NCBI RefSeq assembly: GCF_021018805.1
Contig: NC_086258.1
Coordinates: 22,334,692-22,398,691 of the forward strand
Direction of reading: 5' to 3'
From: Prinia subflava
Taxonomy: Eukaryota > Chordata > Aves > Passeriformes > Cisticolidae
DNA: 64,000 nucleotides
Each line of letters opens with the position of its first letter. Position 1 is the stretch's first letter. Positions 1 through 10,800 of this stretch are shown here, in pieces. The position numbers were made by a program, and so were the translations under genes. Below the pieces are notes generated by a model. That model was not told the DNA's origin and did no database searches. It was given only the letters and a program-made list of their open reading frames with translations.

Positions 1-3000
1 ATTTCATTTCCTGGTGTAAACTCTGGGTAGAAATTAAATGAGTGTTTTGTTTGTTGGGTTACCAGGATGCTCCTTTTCCTTTATATTTTCTCTTTCACCA
101 TGTGCCAAGAAGGAGCTGAAAATATCCTGTATGTCACCAAATCCACCCACAGGGATCCATCCCTACCCTTCTAGTCTGTGTTTTCAGGAGAAAAACTGTC
201 GCATCTTCCTCCTTTTGAGTGTGTGTGATGTGGAAGAGGTACAAGGGGAAGTAAAGCCACTTGTTAGAATAATGAGCTGCTGACATCCAGGATAGATTTT
301 TAATGGTGCAGCAAAAGAAACACAAACTGTCCCGGAAAGAGTTGCAGTTTGTGCAGTTCCTAAAATAGAAAAATGTGCATTTTAAGCTGATTTCTAATGA
401 TAATCATCTTGCTTTTGAAAAATGTTAAACACCATAAAAAATGTGAATGCTGGGTCTTGAAAAGAGGAAGTAGATTCAACTTGGAGAAAGTTCATTGAAG
501 AAAATGTTGTGGATTTAATTTTGGGTTCCTAATTTTACCTCTCACATGTAGTTTGTTGGTGGGAGCTCCAAAGCACTTTGACAATAAAGAAATTAATTGG
601 TTTTTAAGTCCCTCTGGCTGCACAGAGCCTTCTCTCCTGCTGTAAATCCAACTGATTTTACCAAGTTTTGGAATTTTCAGAGGGGTAAGTCTTCAATCAA
701 TCTGAGGCTGAGTGTGAAAGTCACTTTGCAGTTTCTCTCCTTAGACTGTCACATCTCTTGGCTCTTTTAACCTCAGCTGCTGAGCTCAGCCTGGGGGCAC
801 CAGGAATCCCAGCGGGGCAGAGGCTGAGTCCCTGAGTCGGGTATGCAGGGCAGGGGCCACCAGCCCTGGGGCTCGCAGGAGCTGGGAGCTCTTTCCTTGT
901 TTCCCATGCCCAGATGACTCCTCCTCACCCCACAGCCCCTGTGCCCTCCCCACCCTCCCCAGCCCCAGCTCCTGCCTGGCCTCAGCGTCCCCTGGCAGGA
1001 TCTCCCTCCCAGCACCAGCCCTAAACAGGAAGCAATTGTCTTTCTAACCTTTTTTTTTTTTTTTTTCTTTACTAGCACTTTTGTCGAGTCTAAAAATAGA
1101 TTTCCTCTACTTTGTGTGTGTCTTGGGGCCAGAGTCTGTCGGAGGCAGCAGCCACCCTTTGCAAAGGAAAGAGACAACTGAGCAGGAGAAACTGCCCAGC
1201 TGATCTCACCTTCCCTTTCTCCACTTCCCTGCCCCCCAAAGGAACCACTGGCAGCTGAACTCACCTCCAGTTTTTGTCAGCACCCTTGCCAGTCCTCGGG
1301 CTGCTCCATGCTGTTCTCTGCCTGTGCTCCTTTCCCAAAGCCTTCCCAGCCTCTGGTGATTTTGGCTGCTCTGCTTGTCTGCGGACCCACTACAGATGTT
1401 CTCAGGCAGAGCTGCCAGGCTTTTGGGCCCCAAGAGTTTGTCCCCAGCTGAGTGTGGGGCAGCAGAGGCACCCACAGCCTTTTCCTGAAAGGCTTCAGCC
1501 TTTGAGCACCCAGAGCCAAGTCCTGGCTCCAGTGACAGCTTTGCCTTCATTTCACTTCCACCTTTGTTTGAGTCATGTCAAAAATATCTGGGCTCTATTT
1601 TACAGTGAGGGCACACCAGGATCAGTCTCCACTTTTCTCCAATTTTGCTTTCAGAGCTCCCCAAACAGTGATCGTTCCCACTGGCCCAGCTCCTTTAGGG
1701 CTTACTCCTAACTGCCAGCACTTATGTGATGCTGCAATTACCCAACTCCATTTTCTCTTGCTGTCCTGGCCTCTCAGTGCTCCTTTCCACAGCACTGCCA
1801 AAGAGTTTCTTTCCTCTGTTTGAGCCATGACCAGAGGAATTTCAGCTTCAGCTCCTCTCATTTCTTTCACAAATACTTTCCACTTTCCTGCAGCAATTTC
1901 CCAGACGTTAGAGAATTCCCAGGTCCCTCTGGGGTTTCATTCTCTCCACGCCAGTTTTCCACAAGCTGACAGTACTGATGTTACTTCTTCTGGCAGCTGA
2001 TATCCCCCAATCACCCCCAGACACTTTGATCGGGGCATCCTATGGGTGCTTCAGTGTGAGTCTTCTTCCCCTGAGGGGAGCCTGTCCTGCCATAAACTCC
2101 CGTCAAATGAGTCTCCAGGGAGAGGTTTGGGTGCAATTCCAAAGAACACGTGGCTCCTGGCTGGCTCTCCTGCACAGGGAGGGATTTGCTTTCCATGACA
2201 GAGCTGCCGCTGAGTGAAGCTGCTCGATTTAATCCCTGCAGGGCTGGCTTTGGGATTTGAACAGCCTTTGATGTGCTCCAGGGGATGAAACAACAGCCCT
2301 GCCTCCTCCTGCTGATGGCTGAGATGCCTTTGCTGCCTGCCATGAAATGATTTCCTTTCAGAGATCACTTCTAAATCACAGGCCAGGCCCATCATCTGCC
2401 TTTCTGTACTGAGGGGATGGCTCCTTTCTCCACGAGAACAACGTGTGTGCTTTTATTGCTATTTATTGCTGGTTTATTGCTGCCTCTATCAGCCAAGTTG
2501 CTGAGAAAGTTACTTTGTGGAAATTCCTTTGCATCTTACAACTGTATTCCCACCCTTCTGCATCATTCCATTTGCATCACTGCTGCAGAGCTGGGTGTGT
2601 AAATTAATTGTTTACTGACTGGAGAAAAGAAAATAAAATAATAAACCCAGGATGCTGTTGTTTTGTGTCAGTCCGGGATCCAGGTGAACACTCCAGGCAG
2701 GGTTAGCAAGAAACTTTTCAGAAAGGAGCGTTTGTTGTTTAAGAAAACAAACATCATTGAATGTCCTGGAAGGGTCTGATATGAATTTGGGTGAAATCAA
2801 AGCTTGCCAAAACCCATGTTAACAATGTATTGCATAACTAGTGCAGATTATTGTGCTCAAGGGAGAGAGAATTCCCCAAACAGCATCAGCAGTCAGAAAA
2901 AAAACCTAACCCTAAACTAATTGCTATTATGGGGAAAAAAAGGGAGAAAACTTTGGCAAAATGCTAAAGGAAAATTTGGGCAGTGTAGGATCACAGAAAT

Positions 3001-3854
3001 GCTTGTCCTGGCTTAGACCAAAGTGCAGCCTCTGGTGCAGCCCCTGCCAGAGCCAACAGGAGATGCTGAGATAAAAGCACCAAAAGGCAGCAAGAACTCT
3101 GTGAGATTTTCCCAGTCCACTTTCCCAGCTTCCAGCAATTAGTATCCCAAGGACTTCCTGAGCTGACAGGGCTGTCCTCGGGTTTAATATCCCCCAATGA
3201 ATTTGTTTCACATGCTCTTATTTAAGCTGCTCTTGGAGCTCGTGCAGCATCCGCTGTGTCCCTCAGCAGGGACCCGCAGGGCACGGAGCATCCGCACCCT
3301 CGAGCAGCAGTGGCCACTCCGGGGTCCCTGGAGGGGACTGAAAAGGGGCCTCACCTGGCACCACTGAGCCAATCGTGTAGAACAGTTTGGGCAAAAATGT
3401 GCCTCAGAGCTGCTTTAGACCTGCGTCCTCTGTAGGGTCTGTTCCGTGCTGGCAGGAGAGAAGCGTGAACCAGCAGCTCAGAAAGTATCTGAGGATGTTC
3501 ACAGTCCCAGCTGGGGACCTCAGTTGTTTTTTTGAGGGTTTTGGGGTCGATATTGGTTTCCTTGAAGTCAGTGGAATTTTCTCCGGTGATTTCAACCTGG
3601 CTCTATCAGTGCAGACAACTGGCTTGAAGTGGAAAGCAAAAAGCTGGATGAAGTTGGTTTGGTGGTCTGCATAAATGCAGACAGGACTAAAGTATTTTAT
3701 AAATTCTTCTTGAATTTGTATTAAAAAAATCGGGGAAAAAAGCGCCAATGCCTTCAAGATACATTAGACCTTTTGTCATTGAAGTTGATTGAATATAAAG
3801 TCCCCCTTTATGTTTATTTCTGGTTGAAATATTTTTTCCAATGCCCATTCCATC

Positions 3855-3901
3855 AGTGTAAATATATTTATATATTTACATATATATCTCTATATATCTA
3901 A
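3855..3901. repeat. TA-rich microsatellite
   Basis: A degenerate (TA)n tract with ATATTTATAT and ATATATCTCT variants. Confidence 0.7.
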
Positions 3902-3924
3902 AAATCTGTATCTGTTCTTTGAGG

Positions 3925-4150
3925 CAGCACTATAAATCCTGCACAAAGTGCAGTCAAACCATATCTTGCTCTCCTCCTTTTCCCAGTGGCACAGTCCTTT
4001 GAAAACAGGATTTTCCCCACCTCGTTCACTCCCCGGCCCCCAGCGAACGGCAGGAGGGGTTTGCTGATGGCAGCGCAGATTTCGGCCCCTGCCCTTTGCA
4101 TTTCAAACCCTCCTCGCTAATGGTCTTAATCACCAGGGTAGGGAACAGGA
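3925..4150 (+). promoter_or_regulatory. Tentative upstream TATA promoter / exon 1A candidate
   Basis: A TATAAAT lies at 3930-3936, about 3 kb upstream of the CpG-island exon. It is followed by a relatively GC-balanced stretch and a possible donor (CAGGGTAGGG near 4133-4142). Mammalian PMP22 has a TATA-containing myelin promoter (P1) a few kb upstream of exon 1B. Other TATA-like strings lie close by (3794), so this is a weak positional guess. Confidence 0.2.
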
Positions 4151-5960
4151 AGTGGGTCCCTAAAACTGTGATGAGAGAGCAAAATGTGGAGTTAAACAAG
4201 TTCATCCTCACAAAGTCATACAGAGGAAATGTTGCCTTTTAGTGTAGCTGGAAACAGTTTCTCTTAGGAGGGGTTTCGTTCATCTGGCCCGAGGAGAGGC
4301 TTGAGCAGAGTCCTGATGTGCTGGTTCAGTTGATGCCACACAGTTAAATGAACATTAGAACCCTTTCGGTCCATCCCTGCCTTGTCAGATTAGCATCTGA
4401 GCCCCAAAAAGTAATAGAAACCCCACTTTCCCTCCTAGATTCTCATCATTTAATTCTAAAATTTCAAGCCGAAGCATCATATTGAAAGTAGTCCCATGGA
4501 ATAGATTCAAAGTGAGAAATCCACTTTTTTTTTTTTTTACCAGGAGTTTATACAACTCGTCAATCTTCCGGTATTCCCGGCACAGCCTGTGGCGAATCTT
4601 ACTTGTACACAAAACATTTTTCCAATTTACGGTGGCGCCTGCTTTAATTTCGGCAGGAGTGGCACTGCCACCGAGCCCCGACGAGCACCGGGAGCGCCTC
4701 CAGCCCGTCCTGCCTCGGCTGTCCAGCAAGACCCCGAGGGCTCCGCTGTGACCCTCGGCACTTGCTCGCCTCCTCCCTCCCTGCACGGGCTCCCTCCAGC
4801 ATCTCCTGCATGCAGAGGAGCTGTGCCCCAGCCCCGGCACCATAGCTCTGGCACAGCACTCGCAGTAGCAGCTGATGTTTGACCAGTGCACTTTTCCAAA
4901 AAGTGTCCAAGGAGCAGGGCAGTGATGTGCTCTTCTCTCTAGGCTTTCTCCGCCGTTTTCAATCCACGGCTCTCGGCCTGAACTAGCTTTGTTACCCACA
5001 GACTGCTCTTTTCCCTGGTTTGACTTTCAGATATTTCTCCCCACGCTTCAAAAGCTGCTTTTGGCCCTTTTTTCAGCAGCGGAGCTGGGGCGGTTTTGCT
5101 GTCCCACACTCACGGAGGAGGTCGGGAGCTGTCTGTGACCCCCACACCTCCCAGTGCCTTCCCCCACAGTGCGTCCCGCTCTGCTCCAGGGAACAGCCTG
5201 CATGTTTTGTCCAGAAACAGCAGCCGAGATCCCAAACTCGCAAATGTAGATCAGAGAACGGTCTCTGCCAGAGCCTGCATCGCAGCCCTGGGGACGAGAC
5301 CTTTCTCTGTCAGCCCCGAGCGCGGGGGCTCCTTCAGGCACCCGGTCTATAGGGGCAGAGCAGCCCCGGTCAGCCTCGTTAGCCAGCAACGTTCTGATGG
5401 TGGCACGGATGTTTCAGTCCTCTGGATGGCACTGGCAGGGGTCACAGGGTGCAGAGGGACGGCAGCAGCAGAGGAATTGGCGGGATTTTTGGAGGGGAAG
5501 GGAAATGGCATCCTTTGAATCTCGTTTCAGCCACTGCTTCTCTCCCCCGAGTCCCCCTCGCAGCCTCACTCCCCCTCGCTGGCTGATGCCCGTGCCGGGA
5601 CCCCTTCCGTGAGTGTGAGCAGCCCGTGCTGCAGGAACGCGCCTCTGCTTGCCAGGAGAGAGGAGCCAAGCACGCTTCCCTAGCTCTCTTCTCCCAGGAT
5701 TTACGGTCCCGGTGGCTGCACGCCGAATTCCCTCGTTTGTGCAACAATGCGGGACGAGTCTGGAGCTGGTACGGGGAGAGGGGAGGTGATGGGGATTGGT
5801 GTTAATGCTCAGGAGTGTGCAGGTCTCCTGGCGGGATTATTTGGGAGCTGCTGGTGGACTCTGTGTGTGTGGGAGGGGGTTGTTTGAACAGATTGGTTGT
5901 GCTTGAGGAATGAGTGATAGCGGCAGCACAGCCACCCCTTCCTTCCTGAGCACCTGAGGC

Positions 5961-6345
5961 ACAGAATCCCAGAATGGTTTGGGTTGGAAGGGTCCTCACA
6001 GCCCACCCAGTGCCACCCCTGCCATGGCAGGGACACCTTCCACTGTCCCAGGCTGCTCCAAGCCCCAATGTCCAACCTGGCCTTGGGCACTGCCAGGGAT
6101 CCAGGGGCAGCCACAGCTGCTCTGGACACCCTGTGCCAGGGCCTGCCCACCCTCCCAGGGAACAATTCCTTCCCAGTATCACATCCAGCCCTGCCCTCTG
6201 GCAGTGGGAAGCCATTCCCTGTGTCCTGTCCCTCCATCCCTTGTCCCAAGTCCCTCTCCAGCTCTCCTGGGGCCCCTTTGGGTACTCTCAGCTCTCCCCA
6301 GAGCCTTCTCCAGGCAGAACAGCCTTAACTCTCTGGGTGTCCACT
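5961..6345 (-). mobile_element. CR1 LINE 3' fragment
   Basis: This is the reverse complement of the avian CR1 3' end. The left edge reads ACAGAATCCCAGAATGG, then GGTTTGGGTTGGAAGGG. The CCATGGCAGGGACACC block follows, then the GGATCCAGGGGCAGCC segment and a longer 5' part ending near 6345. It is a 5'-truncated copy just upstream of the CpG island. Confidence 0.9.
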
Positions 6346-6499
6346 AGACCTGTAGAAAATTGCACCCTCCATTTAGTGAAAATGGAGTTTGAGAAATGAG
6401 AAATTGCTCAGTTCTACCCAATTTGCCTGTCAAGTGCTAGAAAACGCCGACTCCAAGAGTTAGAATCTCTTCAGCTCAGCCAGATGCTCGTTCCCCAAA

Positions 6500-7750
6500 T
6501 CCTGTGCCAGGATCCTGTCCAGGGCTGCACAAACGCCCCTGGGCCGGGGTGAGGGGACCTCGATGTGGAGAGCCCTGTCCCCTGCGGGCACCGGCCGGTC
6601 CTGCTCAGACAGCCCGGGGCTGCAGCTGCGAGACAACCCCCACCCACGGGGGCTGCTCGGAGAGCGCGGCACCGCCACCTCTCCCCCGCCTTCCTCCACG
6701 GCTGCCTGGGCAGTGGGGGCTCAGGAGAACGGGGTGCTCGTCTCTTGTCTCCCCCCAGATCGCCTCGCTCTCGGGCGGGAGCAGCCGGGGCAGAGCACGA
6801 CTCGGGAGCCGCGTCCCGGGGGGAGGCGGCGAGGCCGGGGCCGGGCCGGGCGTTGCCCCGTTTATAGGAGGGCGGCGGGCGGCGGCGGAGCCCTCCCCGA
6901 GCCGCAGACGCAAACGGGGCGGTGGCCCCGCTTAAAGGGGAAACTTGACAGCGCCGCCGCCCGCTCCGCTCCGCTCCCGCTCCGCAGCAGCCAGCGCGCT
7001 CCGCTCCGCCGCGATGTGAGTACGGAGCGCCCGTCCCCGGGGAACGGCCACACCGCGGGGCACGGGCTGGAGACACCGCGGGGGAACAGCCCCGAGGGAG
7101 GGGAGGAACACCCCGCTCTGGGGGCTCTCTAAGGAGAGGGGTCAGGGCAGCCTCTTCACCGAGGGAGAGATGGGCTGGGTAAGGCTCCCCCCCAGGAGAG
7201 CCTCTGCCGGGGGAGCCGAGGGGAGAGGGGCTGAGGGCACTGCCGGAGAAGAGGGGCCGAGGTAGCCCGGTGGGCTGAAAGGGGCAGGGGGCAGATGAGC
7301 CCCCTGGGAGTAAAATTCCCCCTGGGGAGGGGGCCGGCAGAATGACCCACACTGCTCGCACGGGTGGGTGGGCAAGGTACCCCCGCTCCCTTTCCCTGCG
7401 GAGTGGGGCCCCGGCCCTCCCGTCGGGGAGGTAGCACATTCCCTTTGGAGAGAGGGATCGGACCCGCTCGGGGAGAGGGGCTGAGAGCCCCCTTGGGGAA
7501 CCGCCCCCCTTTGAAGGTCCCCGGGGAAGGGACTGTGAGGAGCCGCCTCGGTGGGAGAGGGAGAACAGGCTCGGGGGAAGGTCTCGGGGGACCCCCGGGG
7601 ATACCGGGGAGCAGCCAGAGGGCTCGGACCTCAGGCAGGGCCCGCGGAAAGAACCCGGGTGCCGGGCACTGTCCCAGCAGCATCCCCCTCTCTGGGCGGG
7701 GCAGAGCGGAGCGTTCCTGCTGCCCCCAGACAGACGCAAGGACAGACAGA
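6500..7750. promoter_or_regulatory. PMP22: CpG island and PMP22 promoter region (P2-like)
   Basis: A dense GC- and CpG-rich block, densest at about 6780-7020, surrounds the candidate exon 1 and reaches almost to exon 2. It carries a TATA-like TTTATAG at 6861 and several GC boxes (GGGGCGG near 6916). Long open frames on both strands here are products of the GC bias. CpG-island character fits the housekeeping-type promoter of PMP22. Confidence 0.75.
6890..7015 (+). other. PMP22: PMP22 non-coding exon 1 (1B-like), start approximate
   Basis: A strong donor GTGAGTA begins at 7016 inside the CpG island, 768 bp before the exon 2 acceptor. No in-frame start is needed here because the ATG lies in exon 2. 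The upstream end is set only by a TATA-like TTTATAG at 6861; a second option is CTTAAAG at about 6931, giving a start near 6960. Mammalian PMP22 has alternative first exons, 1A (myelin promoter P1) and 1B (GC-rich P2). The GC content and closeness to exon 2 fit 1B. The exact transcription start cannot be read from sequence. Confidence 0.6.
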
Positions 7751-7783
7751 CACACACTCAGCATCATCCCTGTCCCGTTGCAG

Positions 7784-7884
7784 CTCTGCCCTCCACCACC
7801 GCCAAGATGCTGCTCTTGCTGCTGGGGATCATCGTGCTCCACGTCACCGTGCTGGTGCTGCTCTTCGTCTCCACCATCGTTAGT
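7784..7884 (+). CDS. PMP22: PMP22 exon 2 (first coding exon)
   Basis: The exon has 23 nt of 5' UTR after an acceptor at 7781-7783 (pyrimidine-rich, then CAG). It continues with 26 codons from ATG at 7807 to a GTGAGT donor at 7885. It encodes TM1, including L16, the residue altered in the Trembler-J mouse (known from the family). The intron that follows is phase 0. Confidence 0.96.
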
Positions 7885-10800
7885 GTGAGTACGGATTTTC
7901 CTGCTCCGGGCTTCCACGAGGCAGGGACACGGCGTGGCAAGAGCAGGAGGTGTTATTTTTATTTATGCCTGGTTTTCCAGCCCGGCTGTTAGCAGGAAGC
8001 GTTTACTGGCTGGTTGCTGGCCTCAGTAAGAGTGGGATTTGGGAGTTTGTGCTGTCAGGGACACTTGGCTGCGTTCTTTGGTGGGTGCTCAGGGCATCCA
8101 CATTGGTGCAGAGACACAAGGGCTGTTGGAAACCATCTCCTCATCCTCCTCTTCAGGCTGGTTCGCATCACGGAGCAGCCTCGGAACACCCCAAATCCCC
8201 TCTTCTGGGGTGACGCCGCTCCCCCCTTTCATAAGGGAGCTCCACCTGCTATTGAGGTTCAGGCACATCACCAGAACAGCCAGTCTGAGCAAAGCCCCTA
8301 AACGGGGCTGGCTGGGCACTGACTCCTCAGCACAGCAACTCTGCTCCCCAGCTGTCCTCTCTGGGGCTGGGAATAAGCACAGCCTCTTTTTCCTAACCCG
8401 AGTTCCAAGGCTGGATCTGTGTGAGCAGCGGCAGGACCGAGGGCTGGATGCAGCACAGAGGCTTCCCAGCACTGTCCCGGGGCTGCAGCCCAGTGAACAC
8501 GTCAGCTGCTCGGGGAGAGGTTTGAGTTGGCTTTAAGGCAGCTGTTCTGCGGAGCTGGTGACTTCCAAGCTTGCTTCACCAGGGGCTTCTTTCCCGGTTG
8601 GTTTTTTTTTTCTTCTTCTTCTTTTTTTTCTTGTGGTAATAGTCATGGAAAAGGTTACAAAAATCTTCCGAGCCGTTAGGAATCACGTGGAAGCATTCAA
8701 ATATCCCGGCCAGGCAGCGGGCGAGGCCGGCGAGGGGAGGGGAGCGCGGCCCCGCGGGACTCGCTCCGTGTTTGAGGAGCATAAAGAGCTCCTGTTCGCG
8801 TGCCGTTGGGGCTAAAGCAGTTCAAAGCAAATGTCGGCATTTACTTTCCAAAGCCCTCTCTAAGGAAAAGCGTGGCCCTGGGAGAGCCTGGCCGGGCAGG
8901 CACGTGCGGGGCTGCGGCTGCTCGGGTCCGGCGCTGGGGGGGCACGGCCGGGGTGGCTGCTGCTCCCGAGTCCTGCTCACGGGCTGTGTCTGTCCCGCAG
9001 CAATGGCTGGTGAACGGCGAGCACACGGCAGACCTGTGGCAGAACTGCACCTCCGGAACCGTCTTCCACTGCCTGGCATCCTCCTCCAACGGTGAGTGCT
9101 CTTGGGCTCGGGGCTGCGCCCCGCCCGGGTCTCGGGGCTGCGTCCCCCCCTTGGGATCAGGGGTGGCCCCCGGGCTCAGGGCTGCTCCCGCCCGCCGCTT
9201 TCGTTCTTCCCCCGACACCTAAAAATCAAGAGGGATTTGCCCATGCGGGTTATTTGGGATTCCTTCTTGGATTTTCCTGCGTCCACCCCACCCCTTGCCT
9301 GCTCTGCTCTGTCCCCCGCTGGAGGAGCAGAGCTCTGCTGTGTCCTTGCTCCTCATCCCCTCCCACTCCCTGAAGCTGAGAGAGGGCTTGGAATGAGGAC
9401 TGGAGCCGCTGCCCATGGCTCTGCCCGGCTGCCCTCGGGCTGAGGGGCAGCTCCTGCAGCACCAGAGCAGGGTGACACCATCAGCTGCACTGGCAAGGAC
9501 GGCTCGAGCCCTTTTGGGGGTCTCCTGTTATTAGCGCATTTTTCCTCTTGAATGCACAAACACGAGGTGTTCCTTGGGGCAGGGCCGCTGGGTGCCTGTC
9601 ACCCTGCTGGAGGCTGTGGGGCCCTTTTTGGCACAGCTCCCTCTCGCTCTGCTGCGAAGGGTTTGAAGGATGCACACGGGCCCCTGTGGACGCTCCCCAG
9701 AGGACACCTGTCCCCTACCTGGAAATCTGTCCCGCGTTTTGCAGCTGGCACAGGCCGAGATCTGGGCACAGCCCTGGACCTGGGGTTTGCTGTGGGGGCT
9801 GTGCTGAGTGCTGGGGCCCTGCACACCCGGGGGGTTGAACAGCCTCTGCGGGACCGAGCCGGGTGGAGGCTGGTGTCACACTGCGTGACATCACCCCTGA
9901 GCTGTTTGCTGAGGTCAGCAGGGGAGGAGAGTGTGCTGAGACCCCGTGACGCGCAGTTTCCAGGGTGACCAGTGGCACCAGGAGCACAAAGTCCGTGTCA
10001 GGCAGTTGGGCAACGCCGTGCCTCAGTTTCCCCACAAGACGGAGCTAATGTCCGTGGTTCTGGGGCCAGAAATAGTTTTGTTAGCCTGGTTTTTGCTTTC
10101 CTGCAGAAACACATTCTCCCAGTGCAGCCCTCGGTGGCAGCAGCCGTGAGTGCCACCGCTGCCACTGGGACACGGTCACACTGTGCCGGGAGCGCGGCAT
10201 GGGCAGGAGCAGCGCGATGCCATGTGGCCCTGGTGAAGGGGGGCACGGGCACACCGGCAGCATTGAATACTCCCGGAGGGTCCCGCAGTGAAGGGAGGCT
10301 GGGAGAGGGATTTTGGAGATCCCGATCAGCATCCCCAGCCTTTGGGAGCGAAGCACTCGTGTCACGCACGTGGGGAGGCGATGCCGCTGCTGTCCCCGCG
10401 TGTGCCCGGGCTCTGCTCTCGCTGGGAGTGTCGCTCCCGTCCCAGCGCTGGTCTCTGCTGACGCCTGGCGGTGTCCGGGCCAGCCGGGACGGGGCTGGAT
10501 CCGTCCCAGGCGAGGAGCCTTCTGGAGCGTGTCCCGCATCAGCGCTGGCCGTGCTGGCATTGCAGCGCGGGTCATGCGAGCTCTCAAAGTGCTGAGCCGC
10601 TGTTCTGCGGTGAAAGGAGCGCTGGCCCCGGCAGCCCCAGAGCCCGGCGCTCTAAAGCCTCCCCAAAGCTTTTGCCTTTCAAAGCTGCACCGCTCGTTCT
10701 GGATGTTTACAGGATGCTCTGTCAGTGCTGAGACGGGCTTGTCCAAACTGTGGTTGGGTGATTTCCGCACACCCGACGGTGCTGCCCCGCTCGGGGCATG

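Larger units (their letters stand above)
1..5960. other. Upstream non-coding region
   Basis: I see no supportable gene. Open frames are short and overlap in several frames, without recognisable domains. There is a T17 run at 1050-1066 and a TA-rich microsatellite near 3860-3900. The 4550-5750 part is moderately GC-rich and may be an outer promoter shore. No TEKT3 exon, a mammalian neighbour on this side, is recognisable. Confidence 0.6.

Noticed and set aside
2905..2920. CCTAACCCTAAAC, resembling interstitial telomere repeat
   Set aside because: It is fewer than three units and imperfect, so it is expected by chance.
1..5960. Possible TEKT3 exons upstream of PMP22
   Set aside because: Mammalian synteny suggested looking for tektin-3, but none of the open frames shows tektin coiled-coil segments or conserved motifs.
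6471..7757. 428-residue minus-strand open frame across the PMP22 CpG island
   Set aside because: Composition is Pro/Arg/Gly/Ser-rich as expected from GC bias. No domain is recognisable, and frames are open in several phases and on both strands here.
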